Of a stretch of 7,002 nt of DNA, positions 1 through 6,430 are shown in pieces; the stretch's first letter is position 1, and each line of letters begins with the position of its first letter. The DNA is from Flavobacteriaceae bacterium. Its GTDB lineage: Bacteria; Bacteroidota; Bacteroidia; Flavobacteriales; Flavobacteriaceae. The stretch lies in assembly GCA_023141985.1 (NCBI GenBank), contig JAGLKH010000150.1, positions 1-7,002 on the forward strand. The letters are read 5' to 3'. The translations under genes and the position numbers were made by a program. Below the pieces are notes generated by a model, which did not search any database, had not been told where the DNA came from, and was given only the letters and a program-made list of their open reading frames with translations.

Positions 1-732
1 AGAATTGGTTTTACGCCAGATGAAGAAATTGGCCGTGGTGCACATAAATTTGATGTCGAAAAATTTGGTGCAGATTGGGCTTATACAGTTGATGGAAGCC
101 AAATAGGCGAATTAGAATACGAAAATTTTAATGCAGCTGAAGCAAAAATCAAGGTCAACGGAAAAACTGTGCATCCGGGATATGCCAAAGGAAAAATGGT
201 GAATTCTATGTATTATGCAACAGAATTTATTAATACATTACCAAGAGAAGAAACCCCTGAACTTACTGAAGGCTATGAAGGTTTTTTTCATCTGTATTCC
301 ATTGAAGGTAAAGTAGAAGAAACCAAATTAAAATATATTATTAGAGACCATAACAAAGACAAATTTGAAACCAGAAAAACTTTAATACAGAAAATTGCTG
401 ATGATATGAACAGAAAATATGATAAACCTGTCATTGAATTAGAAATAAAAGATCAATATTTTAATATGAAGGAGAAGCTAGTGCCTGTAATGCATATTGT
501 TGATATTGCTGAAGAAGCTATGAAACAACTTAATATAAAACCAATAATAAAACCCATTCGTGGTGGTACAGATGGCTCACAGTTAAGCTATAAGGGTTTA
601 CCATGCCCAAATATTTTTACCGGTGGACACAATTTTCATGGCCGTTATGAATATGTTCCTGTAGAAAGCATGATTAAGGCTACCGAAGTAATTTTTAAAA
701 TTGCCGAGTTAACCCAGGAAAAAGCAAAATAA
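1..732 (+). CDS. pepT: Peptidase T (tripeptide aminopeptidase), 3' part only
   Basis: This is the C-terminal 243 residues of a zinc-dependent tripeptidase of the M20 family, which removes the N-terminal residue from tripeptides in the cytoplasm. The frame is open from the first base, so the start and roughly the first 165 residues (the enterobacterial enzyme has about 408) lie outside the window. The visible part aligns closely with E. coli PepT from memory. TPDEE (visible residues 5-9) supplies the catalytic-base Glu and a zinc-ligand Glu, TVDG (29-32) supplies a bridging Asp, and the dimerisation (lid) domain follows from [19 protein letters not shown] and the final zinc-ligand His in NFHG (codon 637-639) sit near the C-terminus. 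The first His/Asp metal ligands fall in the missing part. It ends in TAA, 4 nt before the DinB-like gene, so the two are probably co-transcribed. The identification is firm; activity is inferred from the intact motifs. Confidence 0.96.
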   Translation, partial: RIGFTPDEEIGRGAHKFDVEKFGADWAYTVDGSQIGELEYENFNAAEAKIKVNGKTVHPGYAKGKMVNSMYYATEFINTLPREETPELTEGYEGFFHLYSIEGKVEETKLKYIIRDHNKDKFETRKTLIQKIADDMNRKYDKPVIELEIKDQYFNMKEKLVPVMHIVDIAEEAMKQLNIKPIIKPIRGGTDGSQLSYKGLPCPNIFTGGHNFHGRYEYVPVESMIKATEVIFKIAELTQEKAK

Positions 733-736
733 GACT

Positions 737-1240
737 ATGGATTTTTTAGTAGAACAGCTTAATGAAAATAAAAGTGTTTTTATAGATTTATTGAAAGATA
801 TAGATAAAGACATGTACTTATGGAAACAAAATCCTATAAAATGGTGCTTGTTAGAAATAGTGTGCCACTTATATGATGAAGAACGAGAAGATTTCAGATT
901 CAGAACAAAATGGGTTCTAGATAAACCTAAGCAAACTCCTCCCCCTTTTAATCCCGTTATCTGGGTCACAGAACGGAACTATATTGAGCAGGATTATAAT
1001 CACATTTTAAATAAGTTTATAGAAGAAAGAGAACAATCTGTAGCATGGCTAACATCTCTTGAATCACCAGGCTGGGGAAATTACTTTGAACATCCAAAGA
1101 AAGGGAAGCTTACAGCAAAATTTTTCTTGACTAATTGGTTGGCACACGATTATTTACATATACGACAAATAACAAAGCTGAAATTTGACTATCTTGAGCA
1201 TCAATCTGGAGAAAAATTAGATTACGCAGGAACTTGGTAG
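737..1240 (+). CDS. DinB/YfiT-like putative metal-dependent enzyme
   Basis: This 167-residue protein fits the DinB_2/YfiT-like superfamily of four-helix bundles. Many members bind a divalent metal through three histidines, and some are thiol S-transferases. The pattern is visible here: an N-terminal helix, then KWCLLEIVCHLYDEE (residues 35-49) with the first His at 44, and LAHDYLHIRQI (135-145) with His137 and His141 spaced H-x3-H. Its length is typical of the superfamily. No signal peptide or membrane segment is seen, so it is probably cytoplasmic. The ATG lies 4 nt after the pepT stop, which suggests translational coupling, and no separate promoter is needed. The substrate cannot be read from the sequence: the superfamily is functionally diverse, and DNA-damage induction of the founding dinB gene of Bacillus does not carry over. 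The family call is good; the function is unknown. Confidence 0.82.
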   Translation: MDFLVEQLNENKSVFIDLLKDIDKDMYLWKQNPIKWCLLEIVCHLYDEEREDFRFRTKWVLDKPKQTPPPFNPVIWVTERNYIEQDYNHILNKFIEEREQSVAWLTSLESPGWGNYFEHPKKGKLTAKFFLTNWLAHDYLHIRQITKLKFDYLEHQSGEKLDYAGTW

Positions 1241-1270
1241 CAATTCATTAATTAGAAGTTCAATTTAAAA

Positions 1271-1291
1271 GATTCCCACTTTCGCGGGAAA
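1271..1291. repeat. REP-like hairpin, copy 1
   Basis: This is a short imperfect palindrome in which TTCCCAC (1273-1279) pairs with GCGGGAA (1284-1290) across a TTTC loop, with one A/C mismatch (1278/1285). The same unit recurs at 3301-3321, where a different base pair is broken. Two intergenic copies 2 kb apart suggest a dispersed repeat family. It lies between the stop of the DinB-like gene and the terminator at 1299-1327. It has no poly-T tract of its own, so it is not a terminator by itself. Confidence 0.6.
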
Positions 1292-1298
1292 TAAATAT

Positions 1299-1327
1299 AA
1301 AAAAAGCAGCTCAATGAGCTGCTTTTT
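1299..1327. terminator. Bidirectional Rho-independent terminator between convergent genes
   Basis: AGCAGCTCA and TGAGCTGCT form a near-perfect inverted repeat centred on 1314, with an 8-bp stem GCAGCTCA/TGAGCTGC (C1312-G1316 and A1313-T1315 close to the loop). It is flanked by seven A on the left (1299-1305) and five T on the right (1323-1327). Read on the minus strand it gives a stem followed by seven U, just after the yajC stop. Read on the plus strand it gives a stem followed by five U and a second T run at 1333-1339, ending the pepT-DinB transcript. The shape and the convergent context make this a strong call. Confidence 0.88.
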
Positions 1328-1329
1328 AA

Positions 1330-1623
1330 CTATTTTTTTATTGCTGGAGGAGCATTGAGTTTCATACTCATCTCCATAGAAATAGCTGAACGATCAAACT
1401 TGATTTTTCCAGCTAATGTTTCGATAACACAACTGTTGTCTTTACTATTAAGGTCTACAACCTTACCGTACATTCCACTTTTAGTTACTATTTTATCCCC
1501 TCGCTTTAATTCTGCTGCAAATTTCTTTTCCTTTTTAGCACGTTTCATCTGTGGTGCGATCATAAAGAAATACACAACAGCAAACATTAAAATAAAAGGT
1601 GCAAATGATCCTAATCCTTCCAT
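1330..1623 (-). CDS. yajC: Sec translocon accessory subunit YajC
   Basis: This is a 97-residue single-span inner-membrane protein that associates with SecDF and SecYEG in protein export. A short periplasmic N-terminus is followed by one hydrophobic helix (about residues 8-23) ending in the family hallmark YFFMIAPQ. Next comes a very basic stretch (MKRAKKEKK, 26-34) that would sit on the cytoplasmic side. The small soluble domain has the typical LKRGDKIVTKSGMYGKV pattern (39-55). E. coli YajC is slightly longer, at about 110 residues. The start lies 12 nt after the stop of the DUF1573 lipoprotein gene on the same strand, so the two form an operon. The stop codon is immediately followed by the bidirectional terminator, making this the last gene of its transcript. 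secDF is not in the window. Confidence 0.95.
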   Translation of the reverse strand: MEGLGSFAPFILMFAVVYFFMIAPQMKRAKKEKKFAAELKRGDKIVTKSGMYGKVVDLNSKDNSCVIETLAGKIKFDRSAISMEMSMKLNAPPAIKK

Positions 1624-1635
1624 TAATTATAAAAA

Positions 1636-2178
1636 TTAATTATGGTTATGTCCTTCATGTCCAGGCTGCGTACTAGTTTTAGTAGTTGCAGGCTGATTAA
1701 GAATAGACGTTCCTGGTTTTACAGGTGAATTTGGATCTGGTTTTACAAACGCAGTTATTCTAACTGTTTCTTTACCTTTCTCTGTGTTTGCTGTTACAGT
1801 AACCGTTTTAGTAACTTTATTTGTTCCTTTACCATTAAACTTTACAGTAAAACTTGCAGAGGCTCCAGGATCTAAAGGTTCTTTACTCCAATCTTTAGGT
1901 ACAGTACATCCACAAGAACTTTTAATATCGGTAATTACCAAAGGTGCTTTACCGGTATTTGTATAAGAAAACACCGTTTCTACCGGAGTTCCGTTTTCAA
2001 TCTCACCAAAATCGTGTTCGGTTCTATCAAATGTAATTGCCGGAAAATCTCCAGATACTGCATCTCTCTCAGCGGCTTGAGTTACATTTTCGGCTTTTAC
2101 TTTACTTGCTGCGTCTTCTTTACATGATGTAAAAGCTATAAGACACAAGGCACTTAAACCTAGAATTACTTTTTTCAT
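1636..2178 (-). CDS. DUF1573 lipoprotein with CxC motif and His-rich tail
   Basis: This is a predicted 180-residue lipoprotein of the DUF1573 family, which is common in Bacteroidetes and has no established biochemical role. I chose the start MKKVILGLSALCL because it gives a clean signal peptide ending at LIAFTSC, with the lipidated Cys at 19. The frame stays open up to 2283, but that would put 35 extra residues before the signal and overlap nusB. After Cys19 comes KED, which resembles the K-(D/E)2 lipoprotein surface-export signal of Flavobacteriia. The mature domain (about 47-146) is an Ig-like beta-sandwich by family resemblance: FDRTEHDFGEI, then YTNTGKAPLVI, then SSCGCTVP with Cys89 and Cys91. 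A Pro/Thr-rich tail (147-172) ends in GHEGHNHN with His174, 177 and 179, which could bind metal. It is co-transcribed with yajC and sits downstream of nusB. Confidence 0.88.
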   Translation of the reverse strand: MKKVILGLSALCLIAFTSCKEDAASKVKAENVTQAAERDAVSGDFPAITFDRTEHDFGEIENGTPVETVFSYTNTGKAPLVITDIKSSCGCTVPKDWSKEPLDPGASASFTVKFNGKGTNKVTKTVTVTANTEKGKETVRITAFVKPDPNSPVKPGTSILNQPATTKTSTQPGHEGHNHN

Positions 2179-2250
2179 ATTCTTAATTTTTAATTGTCTA
2201 TTCAAGATAAACATTTGGGTTATTATTAGCTTTTTTAAATAATCTGAGCG

Positions 2251-2278
2251 TAAAAGTAATAAATTTTTATCACAACAA
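2251..2278 (-). promoter_or_regulatory. Likely Bacteroidetes-type promoter for DUF1573-yajC
   Basis: On the minus strand TTG (2278-2276) is followed after 17 nt by TACTTTTA (2258-2251), close to the TAnnTTTG -7 element of Bacteroidetes. The bases after it (CGC) also resemble the usual downstream context. Transcription would begin near 2243-2246, leaving an AT-rich leader of about 65-70 nt before the ATG at 2178. The -33 element lies in the last codons and stop of nusB. It is predicted from motif and position only, and the last base of the -7 box departs from consensus. Confidence 0.5.
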
Positions 2279-3214
2279 TCCACGACCTGCTTTATTTAAC
2301 GTTCCTTTATCTTTATATTCTTTCACAATCTTATCCAAAATTCCGTTAATAAAAATACTACTTTTTGGTGTAGAGTATTCTTTAGCTATTTCTAAATATT
2401 CGTTTATTGTAACTTTTATTGGAATAGAAGGAAACTTTTGAAATTCACAAATTGCCATTTGTAATAACACAAAATCAATATTAGCAATTCTATCTTTATC
2501 CCAATTTGTGGTTTTAGCTTCAATTTCCTCACTAAAGGCATTTAGATTTAGCTTCGTTTTCTTTAAAAGCTCTAAAGCAAAATCTTTATCACCTATATCT
2601 TTAAATAATTTGGGTAAAAAATATTTTTTTTCTGAATTTGATTTAGCTTTTCTAAATAGTTTATCTATTGTAGTATTTATAACTGGTAAATCGTCTAACC
2701 AGGTAATATTCTTATCTTCTAAATAATCGTATAGCTTTTCGTTTGGAGCAATTATATTTTTAAAAACATCAATAACAAATAATTTATCTTCTTGAAACGA
2801 AGATGCTTTAGTCAACATATACTTTTTATAAGATTCGCTTTCTAAAAGCAATTGGAAAATAACATCAACATATTCGCTGTCAAGTTTCCAATTATTTACC
2901 TTACGTTTTTTAATTTCTTCAAAAAGTAAATCATTTTCACGCAATTGACCAATAAGTTCATTATTAATAAACTTAAGGTTTGGATTTTTTTCTTCTAAAG
3001 TTGCAAGGTGTTTTTGCTTTGATTTTAAAATATGTCCTTCTGCTTTTTTATGTACTTCTAATAAAAGAGAAAGCATTAAAAGGTAGAGGTTATACATACT
3101 TTCTATACTATTTAACAAAAACTGCTCATCTCTTTTAAGATTATCGCTTTCATTACCTTTAAATGCATATAAAATCTGCATTATTTTTACACGTATATGT
3201 CTCCTATTAATCAT
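2270..3214 (-). CDS. nusB: Transcription antitermination factor NusB, long Bacteroidetes form
   Basis: NusB binds boxA RNA together with NusE (ribosomal protein S10) and promotes antitermination of rRNA transcription. The protein has 314 residues, against about 140 for the E. coli protein. The N-terminal helix starts with RRHIRVKIMQILYAF (4-18), the family's opening motif. A long, mostly helical, Lys/Glu-rich segment follows (about 25-235). The canonical NusB C-terminal half runs from NWDKDRIANIDFVLLQMAICE (237-257) through IPIKVTINEYLEIAKEYSTPKSSIFINGILDKI (264-296). The start at ATG 3214 puts the family motif three residues from the N-terminus. The gene ends in TGA, and the promoter for the next two genes overlaps its last codons. 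No clear promoter of its own is visible in 3215-3373. Antitermination is inferred from the family; the role of the central segment is not known to me. Confidence 0.93.
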   Translation of the reverse strand: MINRRHIRVKIMQILYAFKGNESDNLKRDEQFLLNSIESMYNLYLLMLSLLLEVHKKAEGHILKSKQKHLATLEEKNPNLKFINNELIGQLRENDLLFEEIKKRKVNNWKLDSEYVDVIFQLLLESESYKKYMLTKASSFQEDKLFVIDVFKNIIAPNEKLYDYLEDKNITWLDDLPVINTTIDKLFRKAKSNSEKKYFLPKLFKDIGDKDFALELLKKTKLNLNAFSEEIEAKTTNWDKDRIANIDFVLLQMAICEFQKFPSIPIKVTINEYLEIAKEYSTPKSSIFINGILDKIVKEYKDKGTLNKAGRGLL

Positions 3215-3300
3215 ATTTTAAAGAACTTTAAATCCCAATTATGGAATAACTATTAATTTATATCTCATCAATTTGCATCAATGAATAACTTTTTTATTTG

Positions 3301-3327
3301 GATTCCCGCTTTCGCGAGAATGACAGT
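3301..3327. repeat. REP-like hairpin, copy 2
   Basis: ATTCCCGC (3302-3309) pairs with GCGAGAAT (3314-3321) across a TTTC loop, with a single C/A mismatch (3306/3317), followed by GACAG. It matches the unit at 1271-1291 over GATTCCC-CTTTCGCG. Together the two copies suggest a consensus GATTCCCGCTTTCGCGGGAA with a perfect stem. It sits in the spacer upstream of nusB and does not overlap a gene. Confidence 0.65.
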
Positions 3328-3337
3328 TTAATTGTTA

Positions 3338-3365
3338 CCTCGATAAAAATCGAGGAATTCTTTTT
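3338..3365. repeat. CCTCGAT hairpin beside the REP-like element
   Basis: CCTCGAT (3338-3344) and ATCGAGG (3349-3355) form a perfect 7-bp stem with an AAAA loop. On the plus strand AATTC and five T follow (3361-3365), so it has a loose terminator shape in that direction, but no plus-strand gene lies upstream. On the minus strand it would be transcribed between the dehydrogenase gene and nusB, without a good U tract. It may be part of the same repeat unit as the hairpin at 3301-3327; its role is not clear. Confidence 0.45.
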
Positions 3366-3373
3366 AATTTAAA

Positions 3374-3400
3374 GAGGCGAAAGATAAAATCTTTCGCCTC
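3374..3400 (-). terminator. Hairpin terminator after leucine dehydrogenase gene
   Basis: GAGGCGAAAGAT (3374-3385) pairs perfectly with ATCTTTCGCCTC (3389-3400), a 12-bp stem with a 3-nt loop, about 28 nt beyond the dehydrogenase stop on the minus strand. The sequence following the stem on that strand is TTTAAATTAAAAA, so the U tract is short and broken. Position and stem strength favour a terminator that separates this gene from nusB; leakage into nusB is possible. Confidence 0.68.
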
Positions 3401-3428
3401 GCAAAAATAGTATTATTTTTAAATGAAT

Positions 3429-4532
3429 TTATTTAGAATTCTCTTTTTTTCTCATTTCTATTCTACCTTTAGCAATATTAAGAGCTGCATGATTGGTTGT
3501 AATACCATTTGTATTAGCATTTTTTAATATTTCTAATGTAGTATTATATATATTTTCAGTTTTTCGAATAATCTCTTGTTTATTATAACCTTCTAATTCA
3601 GCAAATACATTAATTATCCCTCCGGCATTAATTAAAAAGTCTGGTGCATAAACAATTCCTCTTTCCTGAAGGATACGACCATGCTTTTCTTCGTTTGCCA
3701 ATTGATTATTCGCAGCACCTGCAATTACTTTTGCTTTTATTTTATATACTGTATCATCATTAACTGTAGCGCCTAAAGCACATGGCGAATAAATATCTAC
3801 CTCTTCTGAATACATATTATTACCTCTATAAATTGAGACTCCATATTTATTACTTATTTCTTGTAAACGCTCTTCATTTATATCGTCAATAATTACATTA
3901 GCCCCTTCATTTATTAAATTCTCCACTAAAGATTCACCAACGTGACCAATACCTTGAACCAAAATTTTTCTGTCTTCAAGTATATCGTTTCCAAATTTAT
4001 ATTGCGCCGCAGCCTTCATTCCCATAAACACACCGTAAGCTGTAATTGGCGAAGGATTTCCTGCACCACCTTTACTTTCAGAAATTCCGGTAACATAAGG
4101 TGTTACTCCTCTTATCAAATCCATATCAGCAGTTTCCATACCAACATCTTCGGCAGTAATATATTTACCACTTAAAGAATGAATAAACTCTCCAAAACGT
4201 TTCATTAACTCAGGGGATTTCTGGGTTTTAGCATCCCCAATAATAACAGCCTTTCCTCCTCCAAGATTTAGCCCGGTAATAGCAGCTTTAAAAGTCATTC
4301 CGCGAGATAAACGAAGGGCATCATTTAAGGCTTCCCATTCATTATTATATTGCCACATTCTTGTACCTCCAAGAGCTGGTCCTAAAACTGTATTATGGAT
4401 TCCAATTATTGCTTTTAAACCTGTATCTTTGTCGTTGCAAAAAACAACTTGCTCGTGATTATCAAAAGAAAGTTGTCCAAATACTGGATCAACTTTTTTA
4501 ATTTCGTTTAAATTAATGACGTCTGAAATCAT
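3429..4532 (-). CDS. Leucine dehydrogenase family (Glu/Leu/Phe/Val dehydrogenase)
   Basis: This 367-residue NAD-dependent amino-acid dehydrogenase oxidatively deaminates an amino acid, probably leucine, valine or isoleucine, to the 2-oxo acid and ammonia in the cytoplasm. The substrate domain carries LGPALGGTRMW (50-60), GMTFKAAITGLNLGGGKAV (78-96) with the substrate-binding Lys82 and catalytic Lys94, and EDVG (128-131) with the catalytic-region Asp129. The Rossmann domain has GIGHVG (194-199) and the acidic IIDD (214-217) that favours NAD over NADP. AGAANNQL (271-278) matches the family's AGSADNQL motif. The length and motif order fit leucine dehydrogenases of Bacillus type (about 360-370 residues) better than the longer glutamate dehydrogenases. 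Exact substrate preference cannot be settled by reading. It is a single-gene unit with a good promoter upstream and a hairpin terminator downstream, divergent from the ABC exporter gene. Confidence 0.92.
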   Translation of the reverse strand: MISDVINLNEIKKVDPVFGQLSFDNHEQVVFCNDKDTGLKAIIGIHNTVLGPALGGTRMWQYNNEWEALNDALRLSRGMTFKAAITGLNLGGGKAVIIGDAKTQKSPELMKRFGEFIHSLSGKYITAEDVGMETADMDLIRGVTPYVTGISESKGGAGNPSPITAYGVFMGMKAAAQYKFGNDILEDRKILVQGIGHVGESLVENLINEGANVIIDDINEERLQEISNKYGVSIYRGNNMYSEEVDIYSPCALGATVNDDTVYKIKAKVIAGAANNQLANEEKHGRILQERGIVYAPDFLINAGGIINVFAELEGYNKQEIIRKTENIYNTTLEILKNANTNGITTNHAALNIAKGRIEMRKKENSK

Positions 4533-4585
4533 TTAATAATTTAGTTTAATATTTAGTTATTTGAATAATATCTAATAACAGCGTG

Positions 4586-4617
4586 CAAAAATAACCGAAT
4601 ATTACAGTTTACACAAA
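4586..4617 (-). promoter_or_regulatory. Bacteroidetes-type promoter of the leucine dehydrogenase gene
   Basis: On the minus strand TTTG (4617-4614) is followed after 20 nt by TATTTTTG (4593-4586), an exact match to the TAnnTTTG -7 box, and then by CACGC. Transcription would start near 4578-4580, giving a leader of about 45 nt before the ATG at 4532. This is the best promoter match in the window. No equally good element is seen on the plus strand for the divergent ABC exporter gene. Confidence 0.72.
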
Positions 4618-4675
4618 ATTATTGATGTTAAAATACGAAATTAATAAAAAATTGCACTCTGCTTAAAAATTGTAA

Positions 4676-6430
4676 ATGAAAGAATTACAGCATCTTAATA
4701 AATATTTTAAAAAGTACAGGGATAAGCTTTTAGTTGGAATAGCTATTACTATTCTTGCTAAAATTTTTGCATTATTCACACCTCGATTAATAGGGCAATC
4801 TATTAATATAATTGTTGCCAAATTAAATGGAGAAATTGATTCTACTTTTAAAACGGACTTAGCAATCAATATACTTTATTTAATTGGTGCTGCTCTTATT
4901 GCGGGGCTATTCACTTTCTTAAAGCGTCAAACTATTATTAATGTATCTCGCTATATAGAATTCGACTTAAAAAATGAAGTCTATAAACAATACCAACGTT
5001 TGTCTTTAAACTTCTATAAAAAAAACCGGACTGGCGATTTAATGAATCGTATTAGCGAAGATGTTGGAAAGGTAAGAATGTATGTCGGACCAGCAATCAT
5101 GTACAGTATAGATACTATTACTTTGTTTGTAATAGCGTTAATCTACATGTTTAATCGAGCTCCAACATTGGCATTATATACTATTATTCCTCTACCAATA
5201 TTATCTGTTACTATTTACACCTTAAGTAAAGTAATACACAAGCGTAGTACTATTGTACAAGTCTATTTATCAAAATTATCAGCCTTTGCTCAAGAATCTT
5301 TTAGTGGAATATCGATAATAAAAGCGAATGGAATTGAGTCACAGATCAATAATGCTTTTGAAACATTATCTACTGCAAGCAGACAAAAACATATAGATTT
5401 AACAAAAGTTCAAGCATTTTTTTTTCCTATAATGATTTTACTAATTGGTGCTAGTAATTTATTAGTAATATACGTTGGAGGTATGCAATATATAAATGGT
5501 GAAATAGAAAAATTTGGCACCATCGCAGAGTTTATCATATATGTAAATATGCTTACCTGGCCAGTAGCAGCCTTAGGTTGGGTAACTTCAATTGTTCAAG
5601 AAGCAGAAGCATCTCAAAAGCGTATTAATGAGTTTTTAAAAGTTGATCCGGAAATTAAAAACTTAGTAACAACTCCTACTTTAATTAATGGAAACATCGA
5701 GTTTAAAAATGTATCCTTCACTTATGAAGACACAAATATTGAAGCCTTAAAAGATATAAGTTTTAGTATAAATCAAGGAGAAACTCTAGCCATAATTGGG
5801 AAAACAGGTTCTGGAAAATCGACAATTCTGGATCTAATAGGAAGGCTTTATGATATTAAAAACGGCAATATATGGATTGATAATAATTCCATAAAACAAA
5901 TCAATCTTGATAGCTTACGAAACAGTATTGGCTATGTACCACAAGATGCGTTTTTATTTTCCGATTCAATTAAAAACAATATAAAGTTTGGTTCTGTAGA
6001 TGCTACAGATGAAGATGTTGTTCTAGCAGCAAAAAATGCTGTTGTACATAAAAACATTACCAAGTTTGTTAATGGATATGATACTATTTTAGGAGAAAGA
6101 GGTATTACACTTTCTGGCGGACAAAAACAAAGAGTATCTATTGCAAGAGCTATAATTAAGAACCCAAAAATTTTATTATTAGATGATTGTTTATCTGCTG
6201 TAGATACAGAAACCGAAGAGAAAATACTTAACAATCTTAATAAAGTCTCAGAAGGAAAAACAACAATTATTGTTAGCCATAGAGTATCTTCAGTGAAGAA
6301 TGCTGACAAAATTATAGTTCTAGAGGGTGGAAGAATAGTACAAAAAGGCTCTCATAATGAGCTAATAAACATAGATGGATACTACAAAAATCTCTATTAC
6401 AAACAGCTTTCAGAAACATCTAACAGGTAA
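4676..6430 (+). CDS. ABC exporter half-transporter (membrane-ATPase fusion), MdlA/YheI/TmrB-like
   Basis: This 584-residue type IV ABC exporter has an N-terminal six-helix membrane domain (hydrophobic stretches at about 17-36, 63-82, 137-158, 163-183, 248-270 and 283-305) and a C-terminal ATPase (about 340-575). ATPase motifs are Walker A GKTGSGKST (375-383), Q-loop Gln423 in VPQDAF, signature LSGGQ (479-483), Walker B ILLLD (499-503), D-loop SAVD (507-510) and switch His535. The residue after the Walker B Asp is Asp504 where active exporters have the catalytic Glu. This LLDD-x-LSAVD pattern is seen in the MdlA, YheI/BmrC and TmrB type halves of heterodimeric exporters. No partner half is in the window. 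It works as a dimer in the inner membrane; the substrate (drug, lipid or peptide) is unknown. The ATG at 4676 places the amphipathic elbow helix just before the first membrane span. Confidence 0.94.
   Translation: MKELQHLNKYFKKYRDKLLVGIAITILAKIFALFTPRLIGQSINIIVAKLNGEIDSTFKTDLAINILYLIGAALIAGLFTFLKRQTIINVSRYIEFDLKNEVYKQYQRLSLNFYKKNRTGDLMNRISEDVGKVRMYVGPAIMYSIDTITLFVIALIYMFNRAPTLALYTIIPLPILSVTIYTLSKVIHKRSTIVQVYLSKLSAFAQESFSGISIIKANGIESQINNAFETLSTASRQKHIDLTKVQAFFFPIMILLIGASNLLVIYVGGMQYINGEIEKFGTIAEFIIYVNMLTWPVAALGWVTSIVQEAEASQKRINEFLKVDPEIKNLVTTPTLINGNIEFKNVSFTYEDTNIEALKDISFSINQGETLAIIGKTGSGKSTILDLIGRLYDIKNGNIWIDNNSIKQINLDSLRNSIGYVPQDAFLFSDSIKNNIKFGSVDATDEDVVLAAKNAVVHKNITKFVNGYDTILGERGITLSGGQKQRVSIARAIIKNPKILLLDDCLSAVDTETEEKILNNLNKVSEGKTTIIVSHRVSSVKNADKIIVLEGGRIVQKGSHNELINIDGYYKNLYYKQLSETSNR

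Noticed and set aside
709..969. Minus-strand open frame of 86 codons
   Set aside because: It lies antisense across the DinB-like gene and the pepT end, with a low-complexity product rich in Ser, Lys and Phe and no recognisable motif.
1355..1639. Plus-strand open frame of 94 codons
   Set aside because: It is antisense to yajC, whose membrane helix and YFFMIAPQ motif identify the true frame.
2179..2283. An upstream in-frame extension of the DUF1573 gene with a start at 2283
   Set aside because: It would put 35 residues ahead of a clean lipoprotein signal peptide, overlap the nusB end and cover the likely promoter. The start at 2178 explains all three.
3942..4175. Plus-strand open frame of 77 codons
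   Set aside because: It is antisense to the well-conserved leucine dehydrogenase gene, with no start context or family resemblance.
5932..6309. Minus-strand open frame of 125 codons
   Set aside because: It is fully antisense to the ATPase domain of the ABC exporter, whose motifs prove the plus-strand frame. Its Ser/Leu/Phe-rich product is typical of antisense frames in AT-rich genes.
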